Source of the DNA: Siminovitchia terrae
GTDB lineage: Bacteria; Bacillota; Bacilli; Bacillales; Bacillaceae_C
Length of the DNA: 64,000 nt
Assembly: GCF_003605405.2 (NCBI RefSeq)
Contig: NZ_QYTW02000003.1
Span: forward strand, 233,285-297,284
Direction: 5' to 3'
Under the pieces are notes generated by a model, which was not told the origin of the DNA, searched no databases, and saw nothing but the letters and a program-made list of their open reading frames with translations. The translations under genes and the position numbers were made by a program. Numbering within the stretch: the first letter of the stretch is position 1; each line of letters starts with the position of its first letter. Shown one piece after another: positions 17,158-27,625 of the stretch.

Positions 17158-19830
17158 CTATCTTCTTTTTCTTGAAAAAAAAGTCCCAGCCAGCAAAAAA
17201 GTGGGAACTGCACTCAATCCAAGGATCAACAGCCAGTCTCTTGGCTCAATTGCCACAGTATGGAAAATCGGTTGGAATATTGGAACATAAATGACCACAA
17301 GCATCAATAATGCAGAAGAAACGACCGCCCAGACCAAATACTTGTTTCCAAAAGGATTCCGGGAAAAAATCGATATTTCGCTTCGACAGTCAAATACATG
17401 TATGAGTTGAGCCATGACAAGTGTGGCAAATGCGATTGTCTGTGCATATGGCAAATCACTTGGATCGCGATGAAACACAATGACAAAAGCAGCCAAAGTG
17501 ACCACTCCGATCAAAAATCCACGCGAAAGAATTTTCCAGCCAAGTCTGCGGGCAAAAACTCCTTCTTTTGGATGCCGCGGATTCCTTTGCATGACATTTT
17601 CCTCAGGCTGATCCAATCCCAAAGCCATGGCTGGCAATCCATCAGTAACTAAATTGACCCATAGTATTTGAATTGGAACGAGCGGCAAGGGCATTGACAT
17701 CAACATGGCAAACAGCATGACAAGTATTTCTCCCACATTCGATGCCAGCAAATACCGGATAAACTTCCGGATATTTTCGTAAATATTTCTTCCCTCTTTG
17801 ATTGCAACCTTAATCGTCGCAAAATTATCGTCCAAAAGTATAAGGGAAGATGCTTCCTTTGCCACGTCCGTTCCAGTAATCCCCATCGCGATTCCAATAT
17901 CGGCCGCTTTGATGGCAGGCGCATCGTTGACCCCATCCCCTGTCATCGCTACAATATGTCCTTTGTTTTGCAGGGCATTGACTATTTTCAATTTATGCTC
18001 TGGAGATACTCTTGCAAAAACGTGTATATTATCCACTACGGATTCAAGCTCTTTAGCAGAGAGTTCATTTAGCCTGCGCCCATCCATGACTGCCGAATCT
18101 CCCTCATCTTTTGCTAGAATGCCCAGCTGTTTAGCAATGGCACATGCAGTATCCACATGATCACCAGTGATCATCACCGTCTTGATACCTGCTTGTTTAC
18201 ACTCGGCAACAGCGGCTTTTACTTCCGGACGTGGAGGATCGATCATTCCTTGTAGGCCAATCAATGTCAAATTTTGCTCAATTTCTTCGGCCCTTTCTGG
18301 AATGGGGCCTTTCAAAGGCTTATAAGCAATGGAAATGGTTCTGAGTGCCATGGATGCTAATTGCTTTATAGCTCCGTTAACTTCCTGTAGCAGATGGTCG
18401 CTTAAAGCTTTTTGTTTCCCTTCCCATAAAATGGTATTACTTTTCAACGACAGCACATCTGGTGCTCCTTTAGTGATGACGAAACGATCTCCTGATGGAC
18501 CCTTCACTATAACGCTCATCATTTTGCGGGCGGAATCAAATGGATATTCTTTTTCAACGGAGAACTGTTTCTCCAGCAGAGCTTTTTTATCTATCCCGGC
18601 CTTTGCCCCTGCAAGTAATAATGCTCCTTCTGTTGGATCCCCTTCTACAAGCATTTCTTGACCGGTAATTTTTATTTCAGCGTTATTGCACAGGGTCCCA
18701 AAAGTGAGAAGCTGGTAAAGTGTTTTCTCCTTATCAACTTCAATATTCTTTCCCACAGTGGAGAATTCTCCTGTATCTGTCACAGTCCATGTTTTACCAC
18801 CGCCCCATAAATGGGTGACAGTCATTTTGTTTTGTGTCATCGTTCCTGTCTTGTCCGAACAGATGACAGAAGCGCATCCGAGTGTTTCAACAGCCGGAAG
18901 CTTTCGGACGATGGCATTTTTACGGATCATCCTTTGGACGCCAAGGGACAAGGCAACTGTAACAATGGCTGGCAAACCTTCCGGGATAGCCGCTACTGCA
19001 AGAGATACTCCTGCCAAAAACATTGTATAAACGTCATGACCATGAAAAATACCTGCCAATACGACCGCCACTGTTAGCAGCAGTGCAACCGTAATTAGAA
19101 TTTTGCCAAGTTGATCAAGCCTTCTTTGCAACGGGGTCATAATCGTTGCGGCAGTTTGGATCATCCCGGCAATTTTCCCCATGGCTGTGTTCATTCCGGT
19201 TGCGGTTACGACGCCTATACCATTACCACGGGTGACCAATGTTCCCATGAATGCCATATTATTTAAATCCCCAAGAGATGGATTTTCATCTAAAATGGGA
19301 TCTGAATGTTTTTGTGCAGGTATCGATTCCCCTGTCAGAGCCGACTCTTCTATTTCCAAGTCGTTGGATACGATGATCCGCATATCGGCACCTACACGGT
19401 CACCGCTTGAAAGCTTGAGAATATCGCCCGGCACCGCATCTTTTGAATCCAGCTTCATCCAGCGCCCGTCCCTGAGAACAGTGATCTTTGGTGCTGACAA
19501 ATCCTTTAATGCCTGCAAAGATTTTTCCGCTTTCCTTTCCTGAATGAAACCTAAAAATCCATTGATTAAAACAATGACCATGATGGCGACCGCATCGATA
19601 TATTCCCCTAGAAGGCCAGAAATTAATGTAGCCGCCAATAACACAAGCACCATAAAATCCTTGAATTGACTGAAGAAAAGAAGGATGGCAGATTGTTTTT
19701 CCCCTTCCGACAGTTCATTTCGGCCAACCTTTTTTCTTCTCTCATCAGCCAGCTTGGTGGACAAACCTGTCTTTATATTTGTTTGAAGCGATACTGCCGC
19801 ATCATTTTTATCCATTTGATGGTATATCAT
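17158..19830 (-). CDS. yloB: Cation-transporting P2A-type ATPase, probable Ca2+ pump (YloB)
   Basis: The protein has 890 residues from the ATG at 19830 (AAGGCGGTG before it), matching B. subtilis YloB. It has the actuator motif TGES, the phosphorylation site CSDKTGTMTQN, nucleotide-domain motifs KGAPD and GDGVNDAPA, and about ten membrane segments. PEGL in membrane segment 4 and NLVTDGLPA in segment 6 fit a Ca2+ site of SERCA type. B. subtilis YloB binds and pumps Ca2+ in spores. It is divergent from rqcH. Confidence 0.92.
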   Translation of the reverse strand: MIYHQMDKNDAAVSLQTNIKTGLSTKLADERRKKVGRNELSEGEKQSAILLFFSQFKDFMVLVLLAATLISGLLGEYIDAVAIMVIVLINGFLGFIQERKAEKSLQALKDLSAPKITVLRDGRWMKLDSKDAVPGDILKLSSGDRVGADMRIIVSNDLEIEESALTGESIPAQKHSDPILDENPSLGDLNNMAFMGTLVTRGNGIGVVTATGMNTAMGKIAGMIQTAATIMTPLQRRLDQLGKILITVALLLTVAVVLAGIFHGHDVYTMFLAGVSLAVAAIPEGLPAIVTVALSLGVQRMIRKNAIVRKLPAVETLGCASVICSDKTGTMTQNKMTVTHLWGGGKTWTVTDTGEFSTVGKNIEVDKEKTLYQLLTFGTLCNNAEIKITGQEMLVEGDPTEGALLLAGAKAGIDKKALLEKQFSVEKEYPFDSARKMMSVIVKGPSGDRFVITKGAPDVLSLKSNTILWEGKQKALSDHLLQEVNGAIKQLASMALRTISIAYKPLKGPIPERAEEIEQNLTLIGLQGMIDPPRPEVKAAVAECKQAGIKTVMITGDHVDTACAIAKQLGILAKDEGDSAVMDGRRLNELSAKELESVVDNIHVFARVSPEHKLKIVNALQNKGHIVAMTGDGVNDAPAIKAADIGIAMGITGTDVAKEASSLILLDDNFATIKVAIKEGRNIYENIRKFIRYLLASNVGEILVMLFAMLMSMPLPLVPIQILWVNLVTDGLPAMALGLDQPEENVMQRNPRHPKEGVFARRLGWKILSRGFLIGVVTLAAFVIVFHRDPSDLPYAQTIAFATLVMAQLIHVFDCRSEISIFSRNPFGNKYLVWAVVSSALLMLVVIYVPIFQPIFHTVAIEPRDWLLILGLSAVPTFLLAGTFFSRKRR

Positions 19831-19885
19831 TGCACACCGCCTTCCCCTAAAACAAACAATAGTTGTCCTTATCATTGCAAGCTTA

Positions 19886-19914
19886 TTCAGGATGAAGAAC
19901 ATTCATGATATAAT
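19886..19914 (+). promoter_or_regulatory. Candidate SigA promoter for rqcH
   Basis: TTCAGG (19886-19891), a 17-base spacer and TATAAT (19909-19914) preceded by TG at the extended -10 position. It gives a leader of about 120 bases before rqcH. Confidence 0.5.
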
Positions 19915-20043
19915 TTTAAAAGAAAAACTCAAGACGCTTGATTGGCGAAGTACGGACTAGACGAATCCTAATTCAGCATGAGGAAGAGGAAGTCCACCGC
20001 TTAAAAATAGCGTACTATCATTTTAAAGTAGAGGATGTTTTCA

Positions 20044-21777
20044 ATGGCTTTTGATGGACTCTTTACCAGAGCTATGACAAATGAACTTTCTAATAGATTG
20101 ATGGGCGGCAGAATCAATAAAATTCAGCAGCCATATAAAAATGAAGTGATGATAACTGTCCGGGCGAAAGGGAGAAATCATAAACTTCTTCTTTCCGCAC
20201 ATCCCAGTTATTCTAGGGTTCAGCTGACTCAGGAACCATCTTCCAGCCTATCCGAACCCCCAATGTTCTGCATGATGATGAGAAAACACCTGGATCGCGC
20301 GATTGTTCAAAACATTTATCAAGCTGATCTTGACAGAATCATCATATTCGAATTGAAAGGAAAAGATGAGCTTGGAGATGAATCCATCAAGCTTTTAATC
20401 ACAGAGATTATGGGAAGGCACAGTAATATTATTCTTGTGGATAAGACAAATAATAAAATCATCGACAGCATCAAGCATATCCCTGCTTCCGTAAACAGCT
20501 ATCGGACCGTTTTGCCTGGTGGCACCTATATTTATCCGCCCGCACAGAATAAATTGAATCCATTGGAGGCGGATACGGATGATATTTTAAGGAGTATCGA
20601 TTTTAACAGCGGGAAAATTGACCGGCAGATAGTTCAACATTTCGCAGGAATTTCTCCTCTTCTTGCCAAAGAAATCACCTTCCGTTCCGGCATTACAAAT
20701 CGAAGCACCTTACCTCCCGTTTTCATTGAAGTCATGGAACAACTGAAATCACAACAATATAGTTGTTCTATAATGACTAATAAAGACAAAAGTGCTTTTT
20801 ACTTGCTTCCGCTCACGCACATGAATGCAGAAGTCAAATCTTTTTCAACTTTAAGCGACATGCTTGATAGCTATTATTTTGGCAAGGCTCAGAGGGACCG
20901 GGTCAAACAGCAGGCGATGGACCTGGAGAGATTGATGAAGAATGAGAAAGAAAAAAACGAAAAGAAAACCATCAAACTTGAGGCAACGCTGGAAAAAGCG
21001 GAACAAGCGGATGAGTACCAACTATTGGGTGAACTTTTAACTGCAAATATGCATTTGGTCAAAAGAGGGATGAAGAACATATCCGTCGTAAATTATTACA
21101 GCCCTGAACAGGAAATGATCAACATCACGCTCGATCCAAGAAAGGGGCCGTCAGAAAATGCACAAAGTTATTTCTCAAAATACCAAAAGGCAAAAAATGC
21201 CATTGGTGTAGTCAAACAACAGATTCAGCAGGCTAAGGAAGAAATCACTTATTTTGATGGACTGCTGCAGCAATTATCCTCTGCATCAGTAGAAGATATC
21301 GATGAAATTCGGGATGAGCTGACTGAAGGAGGCTACATTAGACGTCGGCAAAACAGAGCAAGAAAAAAGCCGTCAGGTAAGCCTTCTATTGATAAATACG
21401 AAGCAAGTGACAAAACCGAAATCCTAGTCGGAAAAAATAATACTCAAAATGATTTTTTGACAAACAAATTGGCACGAAGGGACGAAATCTGGCTCCATAC
21501 AAAAGATATACCGGGATCACATGTCGTGATCCGTAGCACCGAGCCGGATGATGCCACGATTCTGGAAGCAGCCATGCTCGCCGCATACTTTAGCAAAGCA
21601 AGGGATTCTTCCTCTGTACCCGTTGATTACACGAAAATCCGCCATGTTAGAAAACCGAATGGCTCAAAACCGGGATTTGTTATTTATGAAGAACAAAAAA
21701 CGGTGTTTGTCACACCAAATGAAGATTTGGTCAGGTCCATGAAGGTTGATCAGAAAAAGCAAAGCGCGAAGCCTTGA
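20044..21777 (+). CDS. rqcH: Ribosome quality control protein RqcH (YloA, NEMF/NFACT family)
   Basis: The 577-residue protein has NFACT-N (GRINKIQQPYKNEVMITVR, SYSRVQLT, the LDRII segment with the conserved Asp-Arg), a central coiled coil (about 290-430, KNEKEKNEKKTIKLEATLEKAEQ) and the NFACT-R domain (LTNKLARRDEIWLHTKDIPGSHVVIRS). RqcH binds stalled 50S-peptidyl-tRNA and adds C-terminal alanine tails. The second ATG (20044) is chosen because AGAGGATG sits six bases before it; the ATG at 20035 is inside that site. It is convergent with pyrE. Confidence 0.95.
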   Translation: MAFDGLFTRAMTNELSNRLMGGRINKIQQPYKNEVMITVRAKGRNHKLLLSAHPSYSRVQLTQEPSSSLSEPPMFCMMMRKHLDRAIVQNIYQADLDRIIIFELKGKDELGDESIKLLITEIMGRHSNIILVDKTNNKIIDSIKHIPASVNSYRTVLPGGTYIYPPAQNKLNPLEADTDDILRSIDFNSGKIDRQIVQHFAGISPLLAKEITFRSGITNRSTLPPVFIEVMEQLKSQQYSCSIMTNKDKSAFYLLPLTHMNAEVKSFSTLSDMLDSYYFGKAQRDRVKQQAMDLERLMKNEKEKNEKKTIKLEATLEKAEQADEYQLLGELLTANMHLVKRGMKNISVVNYYSPEQEMINITLDPRKGPSENAQSYFSKYQKAKNAIGVVKQQIQQAKEEITYFDGLLQQLSSASVEDIDEIRDELTEGGYIRRRQNRARKKPSGKPSIDKYEASDKTEILVGKNNTQNDFLTNKLARRDEIWLHTKDIPGSHVVIRSTEPDDATILEAAMLAAYFSKARDSSSVPVDYTKIRHVRKPNGSKPGFVIYEEQKTVFVTPNEDLVRSMKVDQKKQSAKP

Positions 21778-21962
21778 TGGCAAACACAAGACGGGTTGTC
21801 TGGGAGGCAACTTTTCAGCTATCACAGTAATTTGGCCGACTCAAAGTGCCACGTCTTGTGGCGTCGTCGGTACTAGGATTTTTTGTCCTTCAGAGCTAGA
21901 CATATCACATCATCAATCTGTATAGAAGATATTGGTCCTCATTCCTTACCTTTAACAATCAG

Positions 21963-21992
21963 AAAAAGGCTGCCTTGTCAGACAGCCTTTTT
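21963..21992. terminator. Bidirectional terminator between rqcH and the pyr operon
   Basis: AAAAAGGCTG/CAGCCTTTTT is a 10-bp stem with A and T tracts on both sides, just after the pyrE stop codon and about 190 bases after rqcH. The preceding 180 bases hold no gene that I can support. Confidence 0.85.
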
Positions 21993-21999
21993 CCATGAA

Positions 22000-22623
22000 C
22001 TATTTTCCCCAGTCTTCGGGATTTTCGCGCCAACTGCGCAATGTTGCAAGATCTTCTTCTTTAATCAGGTCATTTTCGAAGGCTGTTTCAATCAAGTCCG
22101 AATAGCCCGTTAGCGAAAAGGCTTTGATGCCTTCTTCATCGATAGATGTCTTCGCTTTGTCCAGCTCATAAGAAAAGATGCTGACAACTCCCAAAACATC
22201 ACAGCCTGCCTCTTTAAGTGCCTTGACAGCAACGATTGAGCTTCCTCCAGTTGAAATTAGGTCTTCAACCACAACAACTTTCTGCCCTTTCGAAGCTTTT
22301 CCTTCTATCTGATTGCCTTTTCCATGAGATTTGGCTTTTGATCTTACATAGCACATGGGTAGCTCAAGAATATCACTTATCCATGCTGCATGCGGAATGC
22401 CTGCAGTAGCGGTCCCCGCAATCAGCTCCGCTTCAGGAAAATTAGTTTTAATCAGCTCCGTTAGGCCTTCGGCGATTTTCCTTCTGACATCTGGATAAGA
22501 CATCGTTAATCGATTATCGCAATAAATGGGCGCCTTCATCCCAGACGACCAAGTGAACGGATCGTTCGGCTGTAAAAAGACAGCTTTTATATCAAGTAAA
22601 TGTTTAGCGATTGATTGGCTCAT
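22000..22623 (-). CDS. pyrE: Orotate phosphoribosyltransferase
   Basis: The 207-residue enzyme shows the PRPP-binding motif [14 protein letters not shown], the flexible loop region [11 protein letters not shown] and the N-terminal [16 protein letters not shown]. It turns orotate and PRPP into OMP. It is the last gene of the pyr operon, starts five bases after the pyrF stop, and is followed by a strong terminator. Confidence 0.96.
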   Translation of the reverse strand: MSQSIAKHLLDIKAVFLQPNDPFTWSSGMKAPIYCDNRLTMSYPDVRRKIAEGLTELIKTNFPEAELIAGTATAGIPHAAWISDILELPMCYVRSKAKSHGKGNQIEGKASKGQKVVVVEDLISTGGSSIVAVKALKEAGCDVLGVVSIFSYELDKAKTSIDEEGIKAFSLTGYSDLIETAFENDLIKEEDLATLRSWRENPEDWGK

Positions 22624-22627
22624 CACT

Positions 22628-23341
22628 TTACCTCTCCCATTCTGTCAACACTTTTTTATAGGATAAAACCGAATCGCCCGCTTGTGTAACTGGACGACCG
22701 ATTACGATCATCGATGATCCCATTTCGCGAGCATCCGAAGGGGTCACGATTCGCTTTTGATCATCGCTTTTGCTCCCCGTCATCCGAATCCCTGGAGTCA
22801 CTCTCAAAAAGTCTCCTCCTGCTTCCTTTGCAATGGAGGCTGCTTCAAAAGCAGAGCAAACAACCCCGTCGAGGCCAGATTCCTTGGCAAGCAATGCATA
22901 ATGGAGGACGGATTCATCGATTGAGCGGTCTATCAATTGCTCTCGCTGCATTTGTTCTTCGCTTGTGCTCGTCAACTGTGTGACAGCGATCAAAGCAGGG
23001 CGGGTTTGCCCCGCCTTTGTCCCTTCTTCCAACCCGGAAAGAGCTGCTTTCATCATTTCTGTTCCACCAGCTGCATGGACATTGACCATATCGATCGAAA
23101 GTCCAGCAAGAACTTTCATTGACCGATGAACCGTATTGGGAATATCATGAAGTTTCAAGTCAAGAAAAATCCAATGTCCTTTTTCTTTCAAAGATTTGAG
23201 CAGATTTGCTCCCTCTTGATAATAGAGCTCCATCCCAACTTTCACAAATAACTGTTCTCCGTCAAATCTGTTCAAAAAATTCCATGCTTTTTCACTATCC
23301 GGAAAATCAAGTGCTATAATCGGCAAATTTTTTTCTGGCAT
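22628..23341 (-). CDS. pyrF: Orotidine 5-phosphate decarboxylase
   Basis: The 237-residue TIM barrel has [10 protein letters not shown], the catalytic block [14 protein letters not shown] (Asp-Lys-Asp tetrad) and VTPGIRM. It makes UMP from OMP. Its ATG overlaps the carB stop as TAATG. In B. subtilis pyrK and pyrD lie between these two genes; here they are missing. Confidence 0.96.
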   Translation of the reverse strand: MPEKNLPIIALDFPDSEKAWNFLNRFDGEQLFVKVGMELYYQEGANLLKSLKEKGHWIFLDLKLHDIPNTVHRSMKVLAGLSIDMVNVHAAGGTEMMKAALSGLEEGTKAGQTRPALIAVTQLTSTSEEQMQREQLIDRSIDESVLHYALLAKESGLDGVVCSAFEAASIAKEAGGDFLRVTPGIRMTGSKSDDQKRIVTPSDAREMGSSMIVIGRPVTQAGDSVLSYKKVLTEWER

Positions 23342-26300
23342 TATTGAGCCGCCTTTTTCCCAGACGGCATTGCTTCAGCGGAAAGGACCATTGATTCAAG
23401 GACGTCGAGGATGGCTTTTGCTGTATCCAACGATGTTAAACACGGTATACCATTTTCAACGGATTCCCTTCTGATACGGAAACCGTCTCTGCGTGGCTGC
23501 TTTCCTCTTGTAAGTGTATTGATGACAAGTTGTGCATCACCCTGTCTGATCGTATCAAGCAGATTATGTCCGGACGCCCCAATTTTATCGACCGTTTGAA
23601 CCTTAATACCTGAATCAGTAATAGCTTTCGCTGTACCGCTTGTAGCCATAATCTGGTAACCAATGGCAGAGAACCGCTCAGCGAGCTTCACCGCTTCGTC
23701 CTTGTCTTTATCCGCCACTGTGATCAATACAGTACCATGTGTCTTGATTTCTATTCCGGAAGCTACTAATCCTTTATACAGTGCTTTTTCCATCGTACTG
23801 TCTTTCCCCATGACTTCCCCAGTGGATTTCATTTCAGGTCCCAGAGTGATATCTACCCTTCTCAGCTTGGCGAATGAGAAGACCGGCACCTTGACATAAA
23901 CTCCGCTCATTTCCTGGCTTAGTCCGGTTTCATAGCCAAGTTCAGGCAGTTTCTTGCCCAAAATAACTTTCGTAGCAAGATTTGCCATTGGAATCCCTGT
24001 GATTTTGCTTAAAAATGGCACTGTCCTGCTTGAACGCGGATTTACTTCGATGACATACAATTCATTATTTGAAATGACATATTGGATGTTCAACAATCCG
24101 ATAATCTCAAGACCTCTAGCAAGGCGGATAGTAGCATCTTCAATCTTCTTGATCATTTCCGCACTGATATTTTGCGGCGGGTAAACTGCTATTGAATCCC
24201 CAGAGTGAACGCCCGCTCGTTCAATATGCTCCATGATGCCTGGAATCAACACATTTTCCCCATCGGAAATCGCATCGACCTCTATTTCTTTTCCAGTCAA
24301 ATAACGGTCTACAAGCACCGGGTGTTCAGGATTAATTTTCACTGCATTTTCCATGTAATGAAGGAGTTCTTTTTCTTCATATACAATTTCCATCGCTCTT
24401 CCCCCAAGGACGTAGGAAGGGCGGACCAATACTGGGTAGCCGATATTCGTAGCAATTTTTACAGCTTCGTCTACTGAAAAAGCTGTCTTCCCTTTTGGCT
24501 GCGGAATATTCAATTCGGATAGAGCCTGCTCAAATTGTTCTCTGTCTTCGGCTCTGTCAAGACTTTCAAGAGAAGTCCCAAGAATATTGACGCCGCGTTC
24601 GGAAAGGCCTGATGCCAGATTGATTGCTGTTTGTCCGCCAAATTGGACAACGACACCGAGTGGTTGCTCCAAATCAATGATATGCATGACATCTTCGAGC
24701 GTAAGCGGCTCGAAATACAGCTTGTCTGAAATACTGAAGTCTGTCGAGACTGTTTCAGGGTTATTGTTGATGATAATCGCTTCATATCCCGCCTGCTGAA
24801 TTGCCCATACACTGTGTACCGTTGCATAGTCAAACTCAATTCCCTGTCCAATGCGGATAGGCCCGGATCCTAGTACAATAACACTTTGTTTGCTGGTACG
24901 TTCTGATTCATTTTCCTCTTCATAAGTTCCGTAAAAGTACGGAGTTTCGGATTCGAATTCCGCAGCACACGTATCTACTTTTTTATACACTGGCACTAGC
25001 TCATTGTTTTTGCGCCATTCATAAATTTCTTTCTCATTGCTTTCCCACAATTTTGCAAGAGTGATATCCGCAAAGCCCATTTTTTTCGCTTGAACTGCCA
25101 ATTCAGCATTAAACGGTTCTTTTATCAACCTATTTTCAAGCTCAATGATTTTATTTAATTTGTGTAGGAAAAATAGATCGATCTTACTCCAATCATGGAT
25201 AGTCTGTATTGAAATTCCTCTTCGTAACGCTTCTGCCACAATGAAAAGCCGTTCGTCAGTAGCATTTTCAATTTCGGACTGCAATTCGGACTCTTCCATC
25301 GTTTTAGCTTCTTCATTTTCTAAATGATACAAGCTGATTTCGAGGGAACGTACCGCTTTTAACAACGATTCTTCGAAGCTGCGGCCAATCGCCATGATTT
25401 CGCCTGTCGCTTTCATTTGGGTTCCAAGACTTCTGTTCGCAGATTCAAATTTATCAAAAGGCCATCTTGGAATTTTAGTGACAATGTAATCAATGACAGG
25501 TTCAAAGCAGGCATAAGTTTTTTCTGTCACAGGGTTCATAAGTTCGTCCAATGTATATCCAGCGGCTATTTTTGCAGCCAATTTCGCAATCGGAAATCCT
25601 GTTGCCTTGGAAGCAAGCGCAGATGAACGGCTGACACGCGGGTTCACTTCGATGATATAGTATTGGAAACTCTCTGGGTCAAGAGCAAGCTGGACATTAC
25701 ATCCGCCCTCTATCCCAAGGGCACGGATCAATTTCAAAGAAGTGTTTCTCAGCAGCTGAATTTCCCTGTCGCTCAATGTTTGGCAAGGAGCCACTACGAT
25801 GGAGTCACCGGTATGAACACCAACCGGATCCACATTTTCCATGTTGCATACGACAATCGCATTGTCATTTGAGTCTCTCATTACTTCAAATTCTATCTCT
25901 TTGTATCCAGCGATGCTTTTTTCAATCAAGCATTGGTTGACAGGGCTATTTTTTAAACCGTTGGACACAACGGACTCAAATTCCTCGCTGTTGTTACAAA
26001 TACCCCCACCTGTTCCGCCAAGTGTATACGCAGGTCGAACAATGACAGGAAATCCAATTTCTGCTACGAAATCTGTCGCTTCTTCCAGCGTGTGTACGAT
26101 CGCACTTTCAGGCACCGGTTCATTCAATTCATTCATCAAGCTTCTGAATTGATCCCTGTCCTCCGCCTGTTCAATGGCTGAAAGCTTTGTACCAAGTATT
26201 TCGACATTGCATTCTTCAAGGACTCCTGCTTTAGCCAACTGCATAGCAATGTTCAATCCGGTCTGTCCGCCAAGTGTTGGCAGAATAGCATCTGGCCGTT

Positions 26301-26541
26301 CTTTTCTGATAATGCGGCTTACAAATTCAAGTGTCAGCGGTTCGATATAGACAGCATCTGCAATCTCGGAATCTGTCATAATTGTCGCGGGATTTGAATT
26401 TATTAGGATGACCCTGTAGCCTTCTTCTTTCAGAGCTAGGCAAGCCTGGGTGCCAGCATAGTCGAATTCAGCAGCCTGTCCAATTATGATAGGGCCTGAC
26501 CCCACTACTAAAATACTATTGATATCAGTTCTTTTCGGCAT
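23341..26541 (-). CDS. carB: Carbamoyl-phosphate synthase large subunit
   Basis: The 1066-residue protein has two ATP-grasp synthetase halves ([21 protein letters not shown] and [20 protein letters not shown]), each with its glycine-rich lid ([17 protein letters not shown]), and a C-terminal MGS-like allosteric domain. The active-site blocks look intact. It forms carbamoyl phosphate from bicarbonate, two ATP and ammonia, the ammonia normally channelled from CarA. The start is ATG 26541, after GGCGGATGACC, overlapping carA by 17 bases. CarA here appears unable to hydrolyse glutamine, so the nitrogen source of this enzyme is in question. Confidence 0.95.
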   Translation of the reverse strand: MPKRTDINSILVVGSGPIIIGQAAEFDYAGTQACLALKEEGYRVILINSNPATIMTDSEIADAVYIEPLTLEFVSRIIRKERPDAILPTLGGQTGLNIAMQLAKAGVLEECNVEILGTKLSAIEQAEDRDQFRSLMNELNEPVPESAIVHTLEEATDFVAEIGFPVIVRPAYTLGGTGGGICNNSEEFESVVSNGLKNSPVNQCLIEKSIAGYKEIEFEVMRDSNDNAIVVCNMENVDPVGVHTGDSIVVAPCQTLSDREIQLLRNTSLKLIRALGIEGGCNVQLALDPESFQYYIIEVNPRVSRSSALASKATGFPIAKLAAKIAAGYTLDELMNPVTEKTYACFEPVIDYIVTKIPRWPFDKFESANRSLGTQMKATGEIMAIGRSFEESLLKAVRSLEISLYHLENEEAKTMEESELQSEIENATDERLFIVAEALRRGISIQTIHDWSKIDLFFLHKLNKIIELENRLIKEPFNAELAVQAKKMGFADITLAKLWESNEKEIYEWRKNNELVPVYKKVDTCAAEFESETPYFYGTYEEENESERTSKQSVIVLGSGPIRIGQGIEFDYATVHSVWAIQQAGYEAIIINNNPETVSTDFSISDKLYFEPLTLEDVMHIIDLEQPLGVVVQFGGQTAINLASGLSERGVNILGTSLESLDRAEDREQFEQALSELNIPQPKGKTAFSVDEAVKIATNIGYPVLVRPSYVLGGRAMEIVYEEKELLHYMENAVKINPEHPVLVDRYLTGKEIEVDAISDGENVLIPGIMEHIERAGVHSGDSIAVYPPQNISAEMIKKIEDATIRLARGLEIIGLLNIQYVISNNELYVIEVNPRSSRTVPFLSKITGIPMANLATKVILGKKLPELGYETGLSQEMSGVYVKVPVFSFAKLRRVDITLGPEMKSTGEVMGKDSTMEKALYKGLVASGIEIKTHGTVLITVADKDKDEAVKLAERFSAIGYQIMATSGTAKAITDSGIKVQTVDKIGASGHNLLDTIRQGDAQLVINTLTRGKQPRRDGFRIRRESVENGIPCLTSLDTAKAILDVLESMVLSAEAMPSGKKAAQ

Positions 26542-27625
26542 GGTCATCCGCCTTTCTTTTATTTTCATCCATTAATCTCAGAAATTGATCAAATAAATAC
26601 TTAGCATCTTCTGAGCCTGACGCGCCTTCCGGTTCAAATTGTACGGAGAAGGCTAAATGATTTTGATGGGACAAACCCTCGATGGACCCTTCGTTCAATT
26701 CCATATGTGTGATGGTCAGATTATTTCCATCCACCGATTGTTTATCGACTTCATATCCATGGTTTTGGGAAGTGAAAACTACTTTTCCCGTTTCAAGATC
26801 CTTTACTGGATAACTTCCACCTCGATGGCCGACAAACATCTTCTTCGTTTTGCAGCCATTCGCGAGGGCAAATAATTGATGGCCTAGTCCAATTCCAAAT
26901 AAAGGAACTTTCCCCTGAATTTCACGAATCGTCTCAATTGCTTCGGGAACATTTTCTGGACTTCCAGGACCATTAGACAAGATCACACCGTCCGGCTGCA
27001 AGGAAAGAATTTCTTCTGCGGATGTTTGGTAAGGAACAACCGTTACATCGCACCCCCGCTTAGTAAGCTCGCGCAAAAGTCCATGCTTCAAACCGAGATC
27101 GATGACGATGACACTGTTTCCCCGTCCCGGTGCCGGGAATGGTTTTACAGTTGACACCTGCTTGACCTGATCAGGCAAACTTTCGACAGCGTGCAGGCGG
27201 GAAAGATGCGTTTCAATACTTTCTCCAAATCCGCATATGACTCCCTTCATCGTTCCTTTCGATCTGATAATCCTAATCAATTTTCTAGTGTCAATACCAG
27301 TGATACCTGGGATATCCTTTGCTTGTAGAAATTCACCAAAAGAGATGTTGCTGCGCCAGTTTGACGGGTAGTCTGCGGCCTCCTTAACAACAACTCCTTT
27401 AATGACTGGCTGGATGCTTTCAAAATCGTCACGGTTGATTCCATAGTTTCCAATTTGCGGAAAACCGAAAACGATGATCTGACCATAATTCGACGGATCC
27501 GAAATGATTTCCTGGTAACCAGTCATACTTGTGTTAAAAATGATTTCACCAGTTGTCTCCTTTTCACTACCGATTGCTTCACCTATAAAAACTGTACCAT
27601 CTTCTAGAATGAGCTGGCGTTTCAT
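26525..27625 (-). CDS. carA: Carbamoyl-phosphate synthase small subunit with apparently inactive glutaminase site
   Basis: The 366-residue protein aligns over its length with PyrAA: N-terminal CPSase domain ([18 protein letters not shown]) and class I glutamine amidotransferase domain ([17 protein letters not shown]). The nucleophile elbow normally reads FGICLGHQ; here it is FGIGLGHQ, with Gly246 (codon GGA, 26888-26890) in place of the catalytic Cys. The catalytic His of the QYHPEAS motif is Glu331 (QFEPEGAS, codon 26633-26635); the Glu of the triad (Glu333) remains. Flanking positions are also changed (GHRGGSYPV). The reading frame is intact and the rest conserved, so the fold and CarB contact may be kept while glutaminase activity is lost. 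Confidence 0.94.
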   Translation of the reverse strand: MKRQLILEDGTVFIGEAIGSEKETTGEIIFNTSMTGYQEIISDPSNYGQIIVFGFPQIGNYGINRDDFESIQPVIKGVVVKEAADYPSNWRSNISFGEFLQAKDIPGITGIDTRKLIRIIRSKGTMKGVICGFGESIETHLSRLHAVESLPDQVKQVSTVKPFPAPGRGNSVIVIDLGLKHGLLRELTKRGCDVTVVPYQTSAEEILSLQPDGVILSNGPGSPENVPEAIETIREIQGKVPLFGIGLGHQLFALANGCKTKKMFVGHRGGSYPVKDLETGKVVFTSQNHGYEVDKQSVDGNNLTITHMELNEGSIEGLSHQNHLAFSVQFEPEGASGSEDAKYLFDQFLRLMDENKRKADDHAEKN

